A stretch of 64,000 nt of DNA from Cristatella mucedo (GCA_009760855.2 WPIO01000038.1:250001-314000), one strand, 5' to 3'; shown: positions 13,251 to 52,455, counted from the first letter of the stretch. Numbers and translations are program-made. The notes: generated by a model not told the origin, from the sequence alone.

Positions 13251-13589
13251 AGCGGTCTCGAATTCGTCGAGTGATAGATTCGCATGGCTGCATCGGTTCA
13301 ACGGGAGGGTGAGGAGTGGGCAGTCCTGAGAGTTCTAGCAGCTGCAGCCTGCGTATTTAATTTAACCGACCGCAGCGGCTTTCCCATTGGTTTTTCCTTT
13401 TTTCCATGGCAAAACGCAAGAGCACGAAGTCGTGGGCGATTTCACAAGGACGGACACTGGACTAAGGAGCCGCCGGCACCCAGCGGCGACTGCAGCTTCG
13501 CCCTACAGCCCTGGCCAACGCTACCGGTAGGTCCGACGCAGAAAACAGCAAAGACACGGCGGCCGTGGTAGACACGTCCGGGCAGTCGA

Positions 13590-13872
13590 ATCGAGTAATG
13601 TAGTGTATCACCCTCCGTCTGTAACTCCACAAAGTCATACAGGCTATGTAAGTGTTAGGCAGGAGAGTTTTGTGTAGCCCACTCACAGCCTAAGCGGCTT
13701 TCGGTACTCATTCGGTAGCCAACAGACTTCGTCTCACGAAACATAGAGAAAGTGGGAAGCATAGCAGAGTCAGGAGAGCAGCTGAGGTAATGAGTAGCAT
13801 GGAAGTAGCAGCTCAGGACCGCTGAAAAGGATGAGCCATAGTTGGCAGCAGAAGAGTTGTCGTTGTAGTCAG
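13590..13872 (-). repeat. LINE-A 3' end fragment, right arm
   Basis: Inverted copy of the 12957-13250 fragment, about 90 percent alike by eye, with its tail also pointing inward. About 340 bases of unrelated DNA separate the two arms. It lies roughly 700 bases downstream of the KDM2 stop, possibly in the 3' UTR. Confidence 0.82.
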
Positions 13873-14071
13873 CCGAACCGGCTCTGGCGCGACAGCCGGC
13901 GAGAATCGATCTGTCCGACGGTGCAGCCAAACGGAGCAGCAGCAGCTGCTGCTGGCCAAGCGCTCGCCATCTTGCTCCGCCTAGCCAGAGGATATCTATC
14001 TATATTATCGCCATCTTGCTCCGCCTAGCGACAGAGGATAGGAAAGTAGCAGCGGCTCGCTAATTGAAACT

Positions 14072-14077
14072 TTTAAT
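14072..14077 (-). terminator. candidate poly(A) signal for KDM2
   Basis: ATTAAA on the minus strand, about 485 bases after the KDM2 stop codon and followed by T/A-rich sequence. It is the nearest variant of the AATAAA signal I found. The true 3' end could lie elsewhere. Confidence 0.25.
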
Positions 14078-14561
14078 TCGACGTAAACGTATATATATAT
14101 TTATATAAACATCGCTGAGTAGAGCTGGTCGTCCTTCTCGCGGCGACGACTGCCGCTCGGCGTCAGGGCAGCTGAAGTGTGTGAACAGTGAATTAATAGC
14201 TCGGCCTCTGGTGGCGGTGTCGCTAAGCTACTGGCTTACGTTTCGCAAATAATAAAACGAACGTGCGGCACAGCGAGCTGGAATTAAAAGTGAAAAAATC
14301 GGTCGGCTTCGCTTGCACGCACAGACGAACGAATTTCGCGCGACTGGCCCGAATTCAGCCCGTAGCCGAAAAGCCTGCACCCGTATGTAGAGCTCGTGAC
14401 AACGGCCAGTCGCGCCGTCGGCAGAGACGCGGCCCACCGAAGCCTGATTGAAGCAAGGGTCGGCGACGCGGTCAACTCGCCGCCACTGCCGTCGATCACT
14501 CTCCTGGGCGAACCGACGAACGCAGGCACGCACTCTCGCGGCGGCGGTTCGCTCAGGCTCG

Positions 14562-41946
<27,385 letters not shown>

Positions 41947-42064
41947 AGCAACTACGTGCGGGTGAATAATAACTAGCACAGCTCGCACAAACGCCAGGGA
42001 ACACCTTCACGAAACAGCGAGCCACCCGTCGGACGCACGCGGGTCGAGTCGACTCCGGCGCGGC

Positions 42065-42094
42065 GTCTGCATGCGCGGCGCCGCGCATGCAGAC
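42065..42094. promoter_or_regulatory. 30-bp perfect palindrome in GC-rich upstream region
   Basis: A perfect inverted repeat centred on GGCGCC, 118 bases upstream of the candidate KDM2 start codon. Each half contains GCGCATGC, which resembles an NRF1 half-site. It could be a factor-binding site or a cruciform-forming element; binding is inferred. Confidence 0.4.
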
Positions 42095-42929
42095 CAACGC
42101 GTGACGACCAAGCGGAATAGCTAAAAATTGAGCTATTTTAAAGCACTTTATAATGAATATTTCTCTTTTAATTTTGAAACTAAGATTCGAGGCCAGCTGG
42201 GAAGTGCCCAGCATGGCACGTGACGACCGTCACGCAGGCCAGCGCCGCCACCTGCGGCAGGTACTCGACGACGATCGCCAAGCCGCATCGTGCTCTGCAT
42301 CTAACGGAATGCAACGAAATTGATGCGGCGAATAAGAGCTTGCAAACTACCCAACTAGACTAGCGTCCGGGGATAAGGAAAATACGCGCCTTCACTACCC
42401 AGGCGGCGATTTCGATCATGCGGCCTCTAAACGATCAAAAGCGCGATCTAGTGAAACAAATTACACTGGCGACGAACAAACACAGGCAAAATTGTATTGC
42501 GCAGCCAAGAAGAGGACTTACCAACTTCATTTGTTCGTTAGCAGATCATCAAAGGCGTCCGCAAATAGGAAGACCGCGCACGCACAAAATGGGTACCACT
42601 TCTTCGCGCAGTTACCGCCGGACTACGATAGACGTCACAGTTTCCGGAGACGAGTAGCACGTTAGGGGTCACTACCAAAGAAAACAAAAATATTTATGTT
42701 TTCTAATAATTTTTAAGCTTACAAATTTAGCTTATCTACTTTGACGATAACGTCTTAATGAATGCAGCTTGGAGGTGGTCTCAGTCGATTAGCATGGCGA
42801 CTGACTAGCTAAGGCCGGACTGGCTATGTTGCTGCATGCTCGGATTAAGACTCCTTTGCTATTATTTTTGCTAGCATTTTTTTTTATTCATTATAAACTA
42901 AGAAAATAGCACGGAATTTATGTACCGTA

Positions 42930-43040
42930 TTGCCGGAGAAGGGTTACAGGGTTGCATGGTAACGGCGCCTGTGGGCGGGAAACCGGGCTCGCCTAACCCT
43001 GGCGCCTCGCGGCTGCGCTAATACCGACTAGAGTTCGGGA
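42930..43040. promoter_or_regulatory. promoter-like GC patch with RFX- and E2F-type motifs
   Basis: A GC-rich island within AT-rich DNA. gttgcatggtaac (42951-42963) resembles an RFX X-box, and gggcgggaaa (42973-42982) is an E2F-type site on the opposite strand. It lies about 1 kb upstream of the candidate KDM2 first exon, so it could be the distal promoter of that gene or of an unseen plus-strand transcript. Confidence 0.25.
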
Positions 43041-43494
43041 AACAGCACGCAATGAGGAAGCTGTAGAAGCTATTTTAAGTTAATTTAATTTTAATAATTT
43101 TTAATATTTCATTGAGCGGTTGAGACAATGTAATGTTAGTACAGACACTGTATCGATATCGAGGCGACTTTAAACGCAGTGAACGATAAGTTCTTAGAAC
43201 GAATCCGACTTTTCTATCGAGTAGCCTACAGGAATAGAGAAATATCACAGGAGTGGGTATGTACAGATCCAAAAATGAGTATGCTCACACCTGCGAAAAC
43301 GGCCGAGGAGGCACACGTGTATCGGTGAAGGGCACGTGGGAGGGGGGCACGCGTAAGCCTCTCGCCGACACCAAGTGCTGCTTGCGTTTTGGTCCATTGC
43401 AGAATTCTCTTCCGAAAATAAAGTTCTTGCAAAAATATTATCCGGAAACCAATGCAGCTGAGACCTGTTCAAAGCTTGTCCGTTAGTTTTTTAC

Positions 43495-44227
43495 CGTAGC
43501 TCGTAAGAAATTATGTGCCTGCTGGTCTACAGGCCCGTGCAATCAGGGGCTACCACACAGGGGCTAATACAGGTGGTGAACAAACTCTGCAGCTAGGCTT
43601 GTCTGTAGCGAGCGTCGCAGTTGCCCCACAACACCACTTCTAGCCGACCTGCACTGGCTACCGGTCAAGCAACCCATTGACTTTAAGGTTTTGTCACTCC
43701 CTTTTAGGTCCCTTCATTCTTTGGTTCCAGCCTACCTATCAGATCTACTCCCACTAGGCTAAGCATCGTACCAACCGCTTTTCGGAATCTAATCGTTGAT
43801 TTGTACCTCGTACGAGCCTCAAATCTTCTGGAGACCGTGGATTTAATTTGTATGCTCCCAAAGCCTGGCATCAGAGCCGTGATGGCACACTAGGTAAGGC
43901 GGTTGCTTTCACGGCCTCGGTCCCGAGGTCGTGGGTTCGATTCCTGCGGTGGGGCGATCCTTTATCGCCACTGCAAGCGGTGGTGATAGCCATAAAGGCT
44001 CTTCTGTCGCTATACAAAAGAGGCTGTTTAATCAGCTAGGATTTATTTATTTATTCACTTCCGACATGCCTCCCGACATTCCCTGACGACCGTATTTACA
44101 AAGAAACTAAATACGCACCTATTTATCGCAGCATTTAGTGTGTCAACGTGTTTAATCCTTTACGTGCTTATGGGTGCTGACACTGTGCATGCTGTCACTA
44201 GCCATATTTGCACGCTGACCCTGTGCA
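43495..44227 (+). pseudogene. LINE-B copy 3, interrupted by a SINE-1
   Basis: LINE-B C-terminal sequence runs 43495-43872, is cut at the codons for 'APKAW' by a SINE-1 (43873-44040), and resumes at cttccgac with the end of ORF2 and the 3' UTR to 44227. It joins directly to LINE-A at 44228. Confidence 0.78.
43873..44040 (+). mobile_element. SINE-1 copy (best preserved)
   Basis: Contains gtgatggcacactaggtaag, gggttcgattcctgcggtgg, atcgccactgcaagcggtgg and gctatacaaaagaggctgtt in order. It is nested inside LINE-B copy 3, so it is younger than that insertion. Confidence 0.85.
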
Positions 44228-45489
44228 TCCCAACCTGTGACCTTCCTTAAAAGGTTTTCCGAGGTTTCTGCATGCGATGTGGCTACCTTAGTAAGGTCTA
44301 GTAAAAGGAGCTCGTCTCATGAAGACCCTATACCATCATCTTTGTGGTCTTCACTGGCAGACCGGCTTAGCCCTGCCATTACCGAGAATTGTAATGCTTC
44401 TTTAGAAAAAGGGGTTGGACCCAAGCCCTTCAAAGTTGCAATCGTTAGACCCATACTTAAAAAGCCTGTGTTGGATACAGAGGTCCTTGCAAACTATCGC
44501 CCAGTTTTCCTTCTTTCTTTTTCCTCATTCTTTCATTCCTTATTCTTGAAAAAATTGTCGGTAAGCAGCTGCTTGCACATGTTGAAAAGAATGAAATGTC
44601 AGAAACATTTCAATCGGGGTTCAAGAGGCAGCACTCCACTGAAACTGTTCTAATCCATATTAACAATGACATGCTATGTGGCAAAGATGAGGGGAATGAT
44701 ACTGCCTTAGCTCTGCTAGATCTATCAGCTGCTTTCGATACCATTGATCACGATGTCCTACTCGAACGATTGAGAACAACGATCGGTCTGGCAGACGAGG
44801 CACTGGCGTGGTTTAAATCGTACTTTTCTCATCGTGTTCAATCTGTGACGTGTGGGGTCAGGTCTCACGCACGAGACGTGTCGCCTGTGGAGTCCCTCAA
44901 GGTCCGTCCTCGGTCCCTTGCTGTTCTCCGTTTATACCCAACCTCTGGGAAAAGTGATTAAGGCCCGTGGAATAGGATTTCACTTTTATGCTGACGATAC
45001 CCAGCTGTATTTGTCATTCAAGCCGTTTGAATCTGCTCAGTAACTGATAAACTGAATGCTTGCCTTGCCGACATTCAACCCTGGATGTCGGAAAATTTCT
45101 TGAAACTATATGACGATGAAACTGAACTACTGCTCATAGGACACCCTAAGCGTGTGGCTGATTAAAAGGCTTTTCCCGTCTAATAGGTGATGCTGTTGCG
45201 AAACCATCACCACGTGCTCGAAATTTAGGTGTCGTTTTCGACAGCTGCCTGCATTTTTTAAGCTTCGTTCAGAAGACTGCTTGTACAGCTAACCATCACG
45301 TCCGATCCCTATCCAAGATTAGGAGCTGTCTTCCATAGTGGCCAGCAAAAAAATTAACTAGCTCCTTAGTTTTGTCTCGGCTAGATTATTTGTAATTCCC
45401 TTCTGGCTGGGCTAGCGAAACAAGCAACTGGGCCAGTGCAGATGGCTATGAATATGGCTGCAAGGCTAATTTGCAAATCCCAGAGGTTT
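44228..45489 (+). pseudogene. LINE-A copy 3, reverse transcriptase fragment
   Basis: Contains EDPIPSSLWSSLADRL, FKRQHSTETVLIHINNDM, LALLDLSAAFDTIDHDVL and an intact-looking FHFYADDTQLYLSF in a shifted frame. Frameshifts and stops follow. From 44262 to 45489 it looks identical to 50259-51486. Confidence 0.85.
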
Positions 45490-45985
45490 AATATATATGG
45501 TTTAATCCCAGAGGAAGATAAGGAGTTGTTTTCCAGTGGTCTTGTCGCTTTTTGTCATCTGGCAATGTCGCTCCGCCCCAGCCGGACTCACACCACTTAG
45601 CCCGGCAATTGGGCCAGCTGAATACCCCATCCCCTCATTAGGGGCTGCAGTTGGACAGTATTGGCTCATGAAGCTGGATTTAATTGCAACGGGTCAGCTG
45701 TGGTCGCATGACCTGCTAGCCCTGCAGCGACAGACTTTCTGCTTGTGTGTCGGCCTGCACGCAGGCTATGTCTCTCTCTCTCTCTTTTCTCTTACTTCCA
45801 TATCTACTGGCCATATATCCTCCCACGACGGCTTCTACATCCGTAGGTACGCTCACACGCTTGTGTTGCCTGCATACGATACGAAACAGCCGTTGTCACC
45901 AGTACTGCAATGCGCTTGTATGGGGCTTCGTTCTACATCGCGCCTACCCCTCTCTGCGCCTACAGCTGCCCCTAAAGCTTGCAAA
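45490..45985. other. unclassified segment between two LINE-A pieces
   Basis: About 500 bases unlike either LINE family. It holds an open frame (45536-46003, plus strand) that I do not recognise, including a short CT run. LINE-A sequence breaks off before it and restarts from an earlier element position after it, so this may be filler or part of another repeat. Confidence 0.4.
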
Positions 45986-46660
45986 AATTCAACTAACTCT
46001 TAGTTCTGTCTCGGCTTGATTACTATAATTCCCTTTTGGCTGGGCTATCAAAGAAAGCAGCTGGGCCATTGCAGCTGACTATGAATATAGCAGCAAGGCT
46101 AGTCTTCAAGTCCCAGACGTTTGACCAAGTGTCTCCTTTGCTATAAGAGCTAGGACGGCTGCCGGTTGAACAACCGATACAGAGTAAAGTTCTTACGCTG
46201 ACCCACAAGGATCACCACGGCTTGGCTCCTTCGTACCTAGCTGAACTGCTGAACCAGTTTCAGCCTCCTCGTGCCCTCAGGTCCTGTATGGACAATAAAT
46301 ATGCTGTTCCATTCCTCCGCTTAAAGACCGTTGGCGACAGAAACTTTAGCAATGCAGGTTCTAGGCTGTGGAACTCGCTTCCACAATTCTTACGCAACAA
46401 TAACTACTCCCCTGCTGCCGACTACGGCTCATCCTTTTCAGTGGTCCTGAACTGCTACTTCCATGCTACTCACTACCTCAACTGCTCTCCAGGCTCTGCT
46501 ATGCTTCCAACTTTCTCTTTGTTGCGTGAGACGAAGTCTGTTGGCTACCGAATGCGTACCGAAAGCCGCTTAGCTGTGAGTGTGCTAGACAAAACTCTCC
46601 TGCGTAACGCCCACATAGTCTTTATGACTTTGTGGAGTTACAGACAGAGAGATTACATTA
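45986..46660 (+). pseudogene. LINE-A copy 4, C-terminus and 3' end
   Basis: Resumes with the ORF2 C-terminal region (MAPSYLAELLNQFQPPRALR, SRLWNSLPQFLRNNN) and ends at ttacattaca like other LINE-A tails. It is the closest relative of copy 1 in this part, with an early stop at 46144. Confidence 0.8.
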
Positions 46661-46805
46661 CATGTCACCCCTAACCATGTTATGCTTGTTGACATTGAGC
46701 ATGCTACCGCTGACCAATCGATCATGCTTCCTTTGCAGAAGATGTTAAGTGCCTAGAACGAGATTAAGTTTTCTGTGCGCTATATCAAATATATTATTAT
46801 TATTA
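46661..46805 (+). repeat. LINE-B 3' UTR and (ATT)n tail
   Basis: Starts atgtcacccctaaccatgtt and ends with the tail motif (gtgcctagaacgagattaag) and ATT triplets. It is joined directly to the end of LINE-A copy 4. Confidence 0.7.
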
Positions 46806-46999
46806 TTTATAAACGCTTACTGTTGGGTGCTGGGTTTCCTTCCGCCACACCATCGGTGGAGCCAGATTTGTCGAAAGCTAGTTGTAATGAAATTCTGCAT
46901 ATTTGGTATGATAGCGCTTATGTATTATCGTTTCGTTACTGTCATTCAAAGGCATTGCTAGTTGAGGTCGCTCGTGGTACAGTCCGAGAATTTTCCACT

Positions 47000-48145
47000 G
47001 ACAAAAGAAAAGCGCTGTGCAGTGGAGCTCGTAGCCCGGCGTGCTTGGTATTGGCAGCATTGTCTGTAGCCACCCGGCGAGATCTCCCTCATACGCTGGT
47101 GTAAATCACTCTAGCTTAGTGGTCATCAGGCCAGCTACAACCCCGGCCGCCCATCTGAACGTTTGTATATGGCATTGTTGCTCAATGTGCAATAAAACCC
47201 TTATACTAAATGACACGATTACTGACAACGGCCTCGACCTGCTCGCCTAGACCGAGACCTGGCTGAAATCGGCTAACCGACCGACCATAACCGATAAAAC
47301 CCCAACAGGCTTCTACTTCATTTACACCCCTAGATAAATCAAAACTGGTAGAGGAGTCACCATTGTCGCACCTTCATTCCTCAATTTCAAACCTTGCGCA
47401 ATTCTTGTGGAAGCAGTCTTTCGAATCTCTAAATTTGAACTCATCTGACAACAAGCTGCCAATGGAGCAGTTATCTATCGCCCTCCAGGTACCGAGTCCT
47501 TCTTCATCTCAGAATTATCTGATCTCACTTTAACCATGTGTGCAAGAAATCAATCCTTACTCGTTATGGGCGATTTGAACTTTCATATTCATTACTTATT
47601 TGGCACGTTCAGCATAGGACTTCGTGCACTGACTGACTCACTTTCTTCAGTGACTCATGTGCATGACCCCTACTCACATCAACGGTCACACACTCGACCA
47701 AATATTTTCCTACAATTGCATGCTATCACCACCTACTATTACCAAATACTGTGTCTCCGACCATGTGCAGATCGTATTCAGTCTACAGTGTGTGCCCTCC
47801 TCTGAATCTAAAGGCACGTGTGAATCGCGACACCTCAAGACCCTTAACATCGATGTTATCCGCGAGAGAGTATCTTCGTCCCTGCTGCCCAATGACCATT
47901 CCGACCTGTCCTCATCGGCATGATGCTATTATCCGATACTAGTTGCTATTCTCGACGACTTTGCACCTCTGACTATGAGCACCGTGCCCCTTCGCCCAGA
48001 AGGCCTATGGTTTATCCCAGACGTTAAACTAGCCATGTCTACCAAGCGTAAGCTTGAGAAAGCATAGAAAAGATCGGGACTTACCGTCCATCGACATGCA
48101 TATGAGGACTACAGTAGATTGTACCACTCAATCCTAGCAAAGGTC
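47000..48145 (+). pseudogene. LINE-B copy 4, endonuclease portion
   Basis: APE-type endonuclease remnants: LILNDTITDNGLDLLA followed by a stop and TETWLKS, then AVIYRPPGTESFF, SLLVMGDLNFHI, and in another frame HTLDQIFSYN and SDHVQIVFSL. The conserved order of these blocks identifies the N-terminal half of ORF2. Stops at 47247 and 47334 and several frameshifts inactivate it. The region after it is unrelated. Confidence 0.8.
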
Positions 48146-48507
48146 CACTCTGTGTGGCAGCCTTCTTGAAACTAAGAGCTGATTGAAACTCGGCTAGCTC
48201 ATGAGACATGTACGTGTCACAAGCAGACGAAAAGTCACGCTCTTTTGTTGTCATATTCTTCCGAATAACACGACATAATTCTTTCCTTAGTAGCCCCACG
48301 ATACTAGTATTGAAGGCAAAAAGTGGTCTCACTGCCTGCTCTCTAATTTGTATATCCCGGTAGCTTAAATCTTTCGCGGAGGGGGTTTTCACACGCAGGA
48401 GTGCCATAAGCATATGGCACTGAAATATCTGCAAACAACTGCAGTTGCTGCGTGTACTGTTGCCATGTCGCGATGCCTCGATCGTTTATGAATAAAATTA
48501 ACAAATA

Positions 48508-48670
48508 TTAGTTGATTTAACAGCCGCATTTGTATAGCAGCAGAAGAGCCTTAATGACTGTCGCCACCGCCTGCAGTTGGCAATAAAAGATCGCCCACTG
48601 CAGGATTCGAATCCATGACATCTTTCTAACGAGAGAGCAAGCACCTTACCGCCTGTGCTATCACGGCCCA
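48508..48670 (-). mobile_element. SINE-1 copy (near full length)
   Basis: Minus-strand B-box ggattcgaatcc-like region, stem and tail gctgttaaatcaactaata. Confidence 0.72.
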
Positions 48671-49234
48671 GTAAAATGTTCATGGTTTTATAGTAAAATG
48701 TACATGGAAAACATTTTTACTGTTCCATTGGCTCCACGGAACAGTAAACATGGAGCCCATGGAACCGTAAATGAAGCTAAAAACCTGAGTTAGAAATCCA
48801 TCCAAGGTTAGTTCAATTTCGCTCCAGCCTGACTACTCAGGCTACGTCTCGACGCTCGTGCTAAGATTCTCCTATGCTATAGTAAAGCCCAGAAAATCAG
48901 CGATACTTCTGCTGCGAGGAACATGACGAACCAACAGCACGCTGGATGGATGATGAAAGGAAACCTGATGAGCAAGCCGATAATCAAAAGCAATTTTGGA
49001 AGGTTAGCCGACCTGTATGTACAGCAACACCAGCCAAGTTGATCAACCAATTGTGACATCACTCCGTGCAGGCCTTCCTGTCTGTGCAATAAGACTCTAA
49101 CAGCTGGTGGAAAATACTTATCTCGGATGAACGTCGCAGATGCCGCATTACACTAGTTCTCACAAATCTGCACTAGCTCTTTATTAACCAACATATCGAC
49201 TTCAAGTTAAACTTAAAACATGCGATCAAGCTTT

Positions 49235-49300
49235 CTGTGCAGCATATGTAAAGTGCCCAGAAAGAGTTTAAGTTCTCTGAGGGTGCTATGAAAACGTATA
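49235..49300 (+). repeat. LINE-B 3' tail remnant
   Basis: catatgtaaagtgcccagaaagag ... ttctctgagggtgctat, a diverged form of the LINE-B tail. Confidence 0.6.
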
Positions 49301-50019
49301 AGGTTGAGGAAAGCTCGTGCGCCATGTTTTTCATTAAAATAGTTATTAAATTCATTAAATCACTGTTTAATTAAATTATTATTCAAATACACGAAGAATT
49401 AACTTCTTCCTTAACCTTATATAATATTAATCATTATTATTATTAGGCACAGCCACTTAGATCTCTTGCAGCGTGCTCAAGAGAAGACTGTGCGTTTGGG
49501 TAGGCCGATGGTGCTGGCTGGGGCGCTAGTTCATACATCGAGTAGCGAATTTCAGAACCTCTAATAATCCTACGGACAAGGGTATTCAGAAGCAGCAGGC
49601 TACTGCCTATTAAGTCGACAATTGGTCTGAGTGGGGATGGAAGGCCAACATTGTAATGGCAGTAAGGTTATTTGGCGTGGCGATCAAAAAGAAAAAAGGA
49701 ACGTGACTTATGGGAAGAGGCAGTAGCATTAGCCACAACGGTTTCGCTATTCCGGCAAGGAAAGGCAATGCAACGGGACCACTCTGACCCTTATGTCTGA
49801 TTCTTAACGGTACTGCTAAGGCTGACCAATGAGATAGTTTGGTACTATTGATGGCTATATGGTCTCTGTTCTTGAGCTAGGCACTCCTCGTGCTCTTACT
49901 TGACGACCTAGTTTTCGGGCATGTGACCAGAAGCTACATGACTCGTTGCAAGCAGAGGTGAAGCTATCCTCGACTGCCAGCCGGAGACTCAGCCATGCTT
50001 GTCACTTCATTTTTACTTC

Positions 50020-51790
50020 GTGAGGTGGAGTCATTTGACTAAAGTCTTGCCAGTCACACCCGAAACAGATTTATAAGACGGTAAACAATTAACTGGCCAA
50101 TGCTGAGAGGTCTGACTCCCCAGATACTAACAGCTCAGCAAAAAAAATTTCAGCCTGCTTTACTGAAAGAATTGTGCACATTCGTGCCTCCATAAAGAAC
50201 CATCTGACTAAAGCAATGGTAGAATCACAACTTCCAACCTTGCTTAAGAAGTTTTCCAAGGTTTCTGCATGCGATGTGGCTACCTTAGTAAGGTCTAGTA
50301 AAAGGAGCTCGTCTCATGAAGACCCTATACCATCATCTTTGTGGTCTTCACTGGCAGACCGGCTTAGCCCTGCCATTACCGAGAATTGTAATGCTTCTTT
50401 AGAAAAAGGGGTTGGACCCAAGCCCTTCAAAGTTGCAATCGTTAGACCCATACTTAAAAAGCCTGTGTTGGATACAGAGGTCCTTGCAAACTATCGCCCA
50501 GTTTTCCTTCTTTCTTTTTCCTCATTCTTTCATTCCTTATTCTTGAAAAAATTGTCGGTAAGCAGCTGCTTGCACATGTTGAAAAGAATGAAATGTCAGA
50601 AACATTTCAATCGGGGTTCAAGAGGCAGCACTCCACTGAAACTGTTCTAATCCATATTAACAATGACATGCTATGTGGCAAAGATGAGGGGAATGATACT
50701 GCCTTAGCTCTGCTAGATCTATCAGCTGCTTTCGATACCATTGATCACGATGTCCTACTCGAACGATTGAGAACAACGATCGGTCTGGCAGACGAGGCAC
50801 TGGCGTGGTTTAAATCGTACTTTTCTCATCGTGTTCAATCTGTGACGTGTGGGGTCAGGTCTCACGCACGAGACGTGTCGCCTGTGGAGTCCCTCAAGGT
50901 CCGTCCTCGGTCCCTTGCTGTTCTCCGTTTATACCCAACCTCTGGGAAAAGTGATTAAGGCCCGTGGAATAGGATTTCACTTTTATGCTGACGATACCCA
51001 GCTGTATTTGTCATTCAAGCCGTTTGAATCTGCTCAGTAACTGATAAACTGAATGCTTGCCTTGCCGACATTCAACCCTGGATGTCGGAAAATTTCTTGA
51101 AACTATATGACGATGAAACTGAACTACTGCTCATAGGACACCCTAAGCGTGTGGCTGATTAAAAGGCTTTTCCCGTCTAATAGGTGATGCTGTTGCGAAA
51201 CCATCACCACGTGCTCGAAATTTAGGTGTCGTTTTCGACAGCTGCCTGCATTTTTTAAGCTTCGTTCAGAAGACTGCTTGTACAGCTAACCATCACGTCC
51301 GATCCCTATCCAAGATTAGGAGCTGTCTTCCATAGTGGCCAGCAAAAAAATTAACTAGCTCCTTAGTTTTGTCTCGGCTAGATTATTTGTAATTCCCTTC
51401 TGGCTGGGCTAGCGAAACAAGCAACTGGGCCAGTGCAGATGGCTATGAATATGGCTGCAAGGCTAATTTGCAAATCCCAGAGGTTTGACCACGTGTCTCC
51501 TTGGCTAAGAGAGCTAGGATGGCTGCCGGTTGATCAATGGGCACCGAGTCAAGTTCTTATGCTGACCCACAAGTCCGGCCCTGGCTTGGCTACTCCATAC
51601 TTAGCTGAACTGCTGCACCAGATTCAGCCTGTTCGCGCCCTCAGGTCCTGTGTGGACAATAAATTTACTATTCCATTCCTCCGCTTAAAGATCGTTGGCG
51701 ACAGAAGCATTAGGTCTGCAGGTCTTAGACTGTGGAACTTGCTTCTACAATTCTTACGCAACGACAACAACTCTCCTACTGCCGACGAAG
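50020..51790 (+). pseudogene. LINE-A copy 5, reverse transcriptase and C-terminus
   Basis: Same region as copy 3 but extending further both ways: the N-terminal lead-in from 50020, the RT core and the C-terminal segment MAARLICKSQRFDHVSPWL to LWNLLLQFLRNDNN. It ends near 51790, truncated before the family's usual tail. Multiple frameshifts. Confidence 0.85.
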
Positions 51791-52287
51791 AATAAGATTG
51801 AAAAGTGTCATAACGTAGAATTTGAGACGTGGACAAGCATTCCTCTCGGCTGCCCGCCTGTCCGTCAGCCTCGCTGGCTGCCTGCCCGCCTGTCCATCCG
51901 TAGAGCTCGGGAGATGGACAAGTGCTTCTCTCCACCGACCGTCGCACAGCATCGGCATACGACGCAGCCGTATTATTACGCATTGCATATATCAGCAAAA
52001 AGGAGCATCGTCGGGCACATATGGAGAATTGGCATCAACGACATGACTCGTAGTGATGGCAGCTTCGCCGGCGAGTTCGCTGACGAGCAAAGTATCTTGA
52101 GCATCGGCAGAGAAGCAGACAGTCCCAGCAGGCAGTTTGTACAGTATCAGTCTCGAAGCCAGTTTCAATATTAACAGGCTCCACGGCGTCAGTAATCGAT
52201 ACAGAAAGAACGATTCGGTTAGCGCTACCAGTCAAATTAAAGGTACCGAAACCTGCTAATTACCCACCCACAGCCTTCTCTACGCTC

Positions 52288-52455
52288 TCGCGATGGCTCA
52301 CCAGCTAACGTGGTTGCTTTTCATGACCTCGGTCCCAAGGTCGTGGGTTTAAATCCTGTGGTGGGCGATTCTGTATCGCCGCTCCAACGGCAGTGATAGC
52401 CTAAAAACTCTTCTGGCGCTATACAAAAGAGGCTGTTAGATCAGTTAGTATTTAT
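52288..52455 (+). mobile_element. SINE-1 copy (near full length)
   Basis: gcgatggctcaccagctaac, a mutated B-box (gggtttaaatcc), and tail gctatacaaaagaggctg. Confidence 0.75.

Noticed and set aside
47000-48145. A functional endonuclease gene
   Set aside because: Stops and frameshifts interrupt it; it is a LINE-B remnant.
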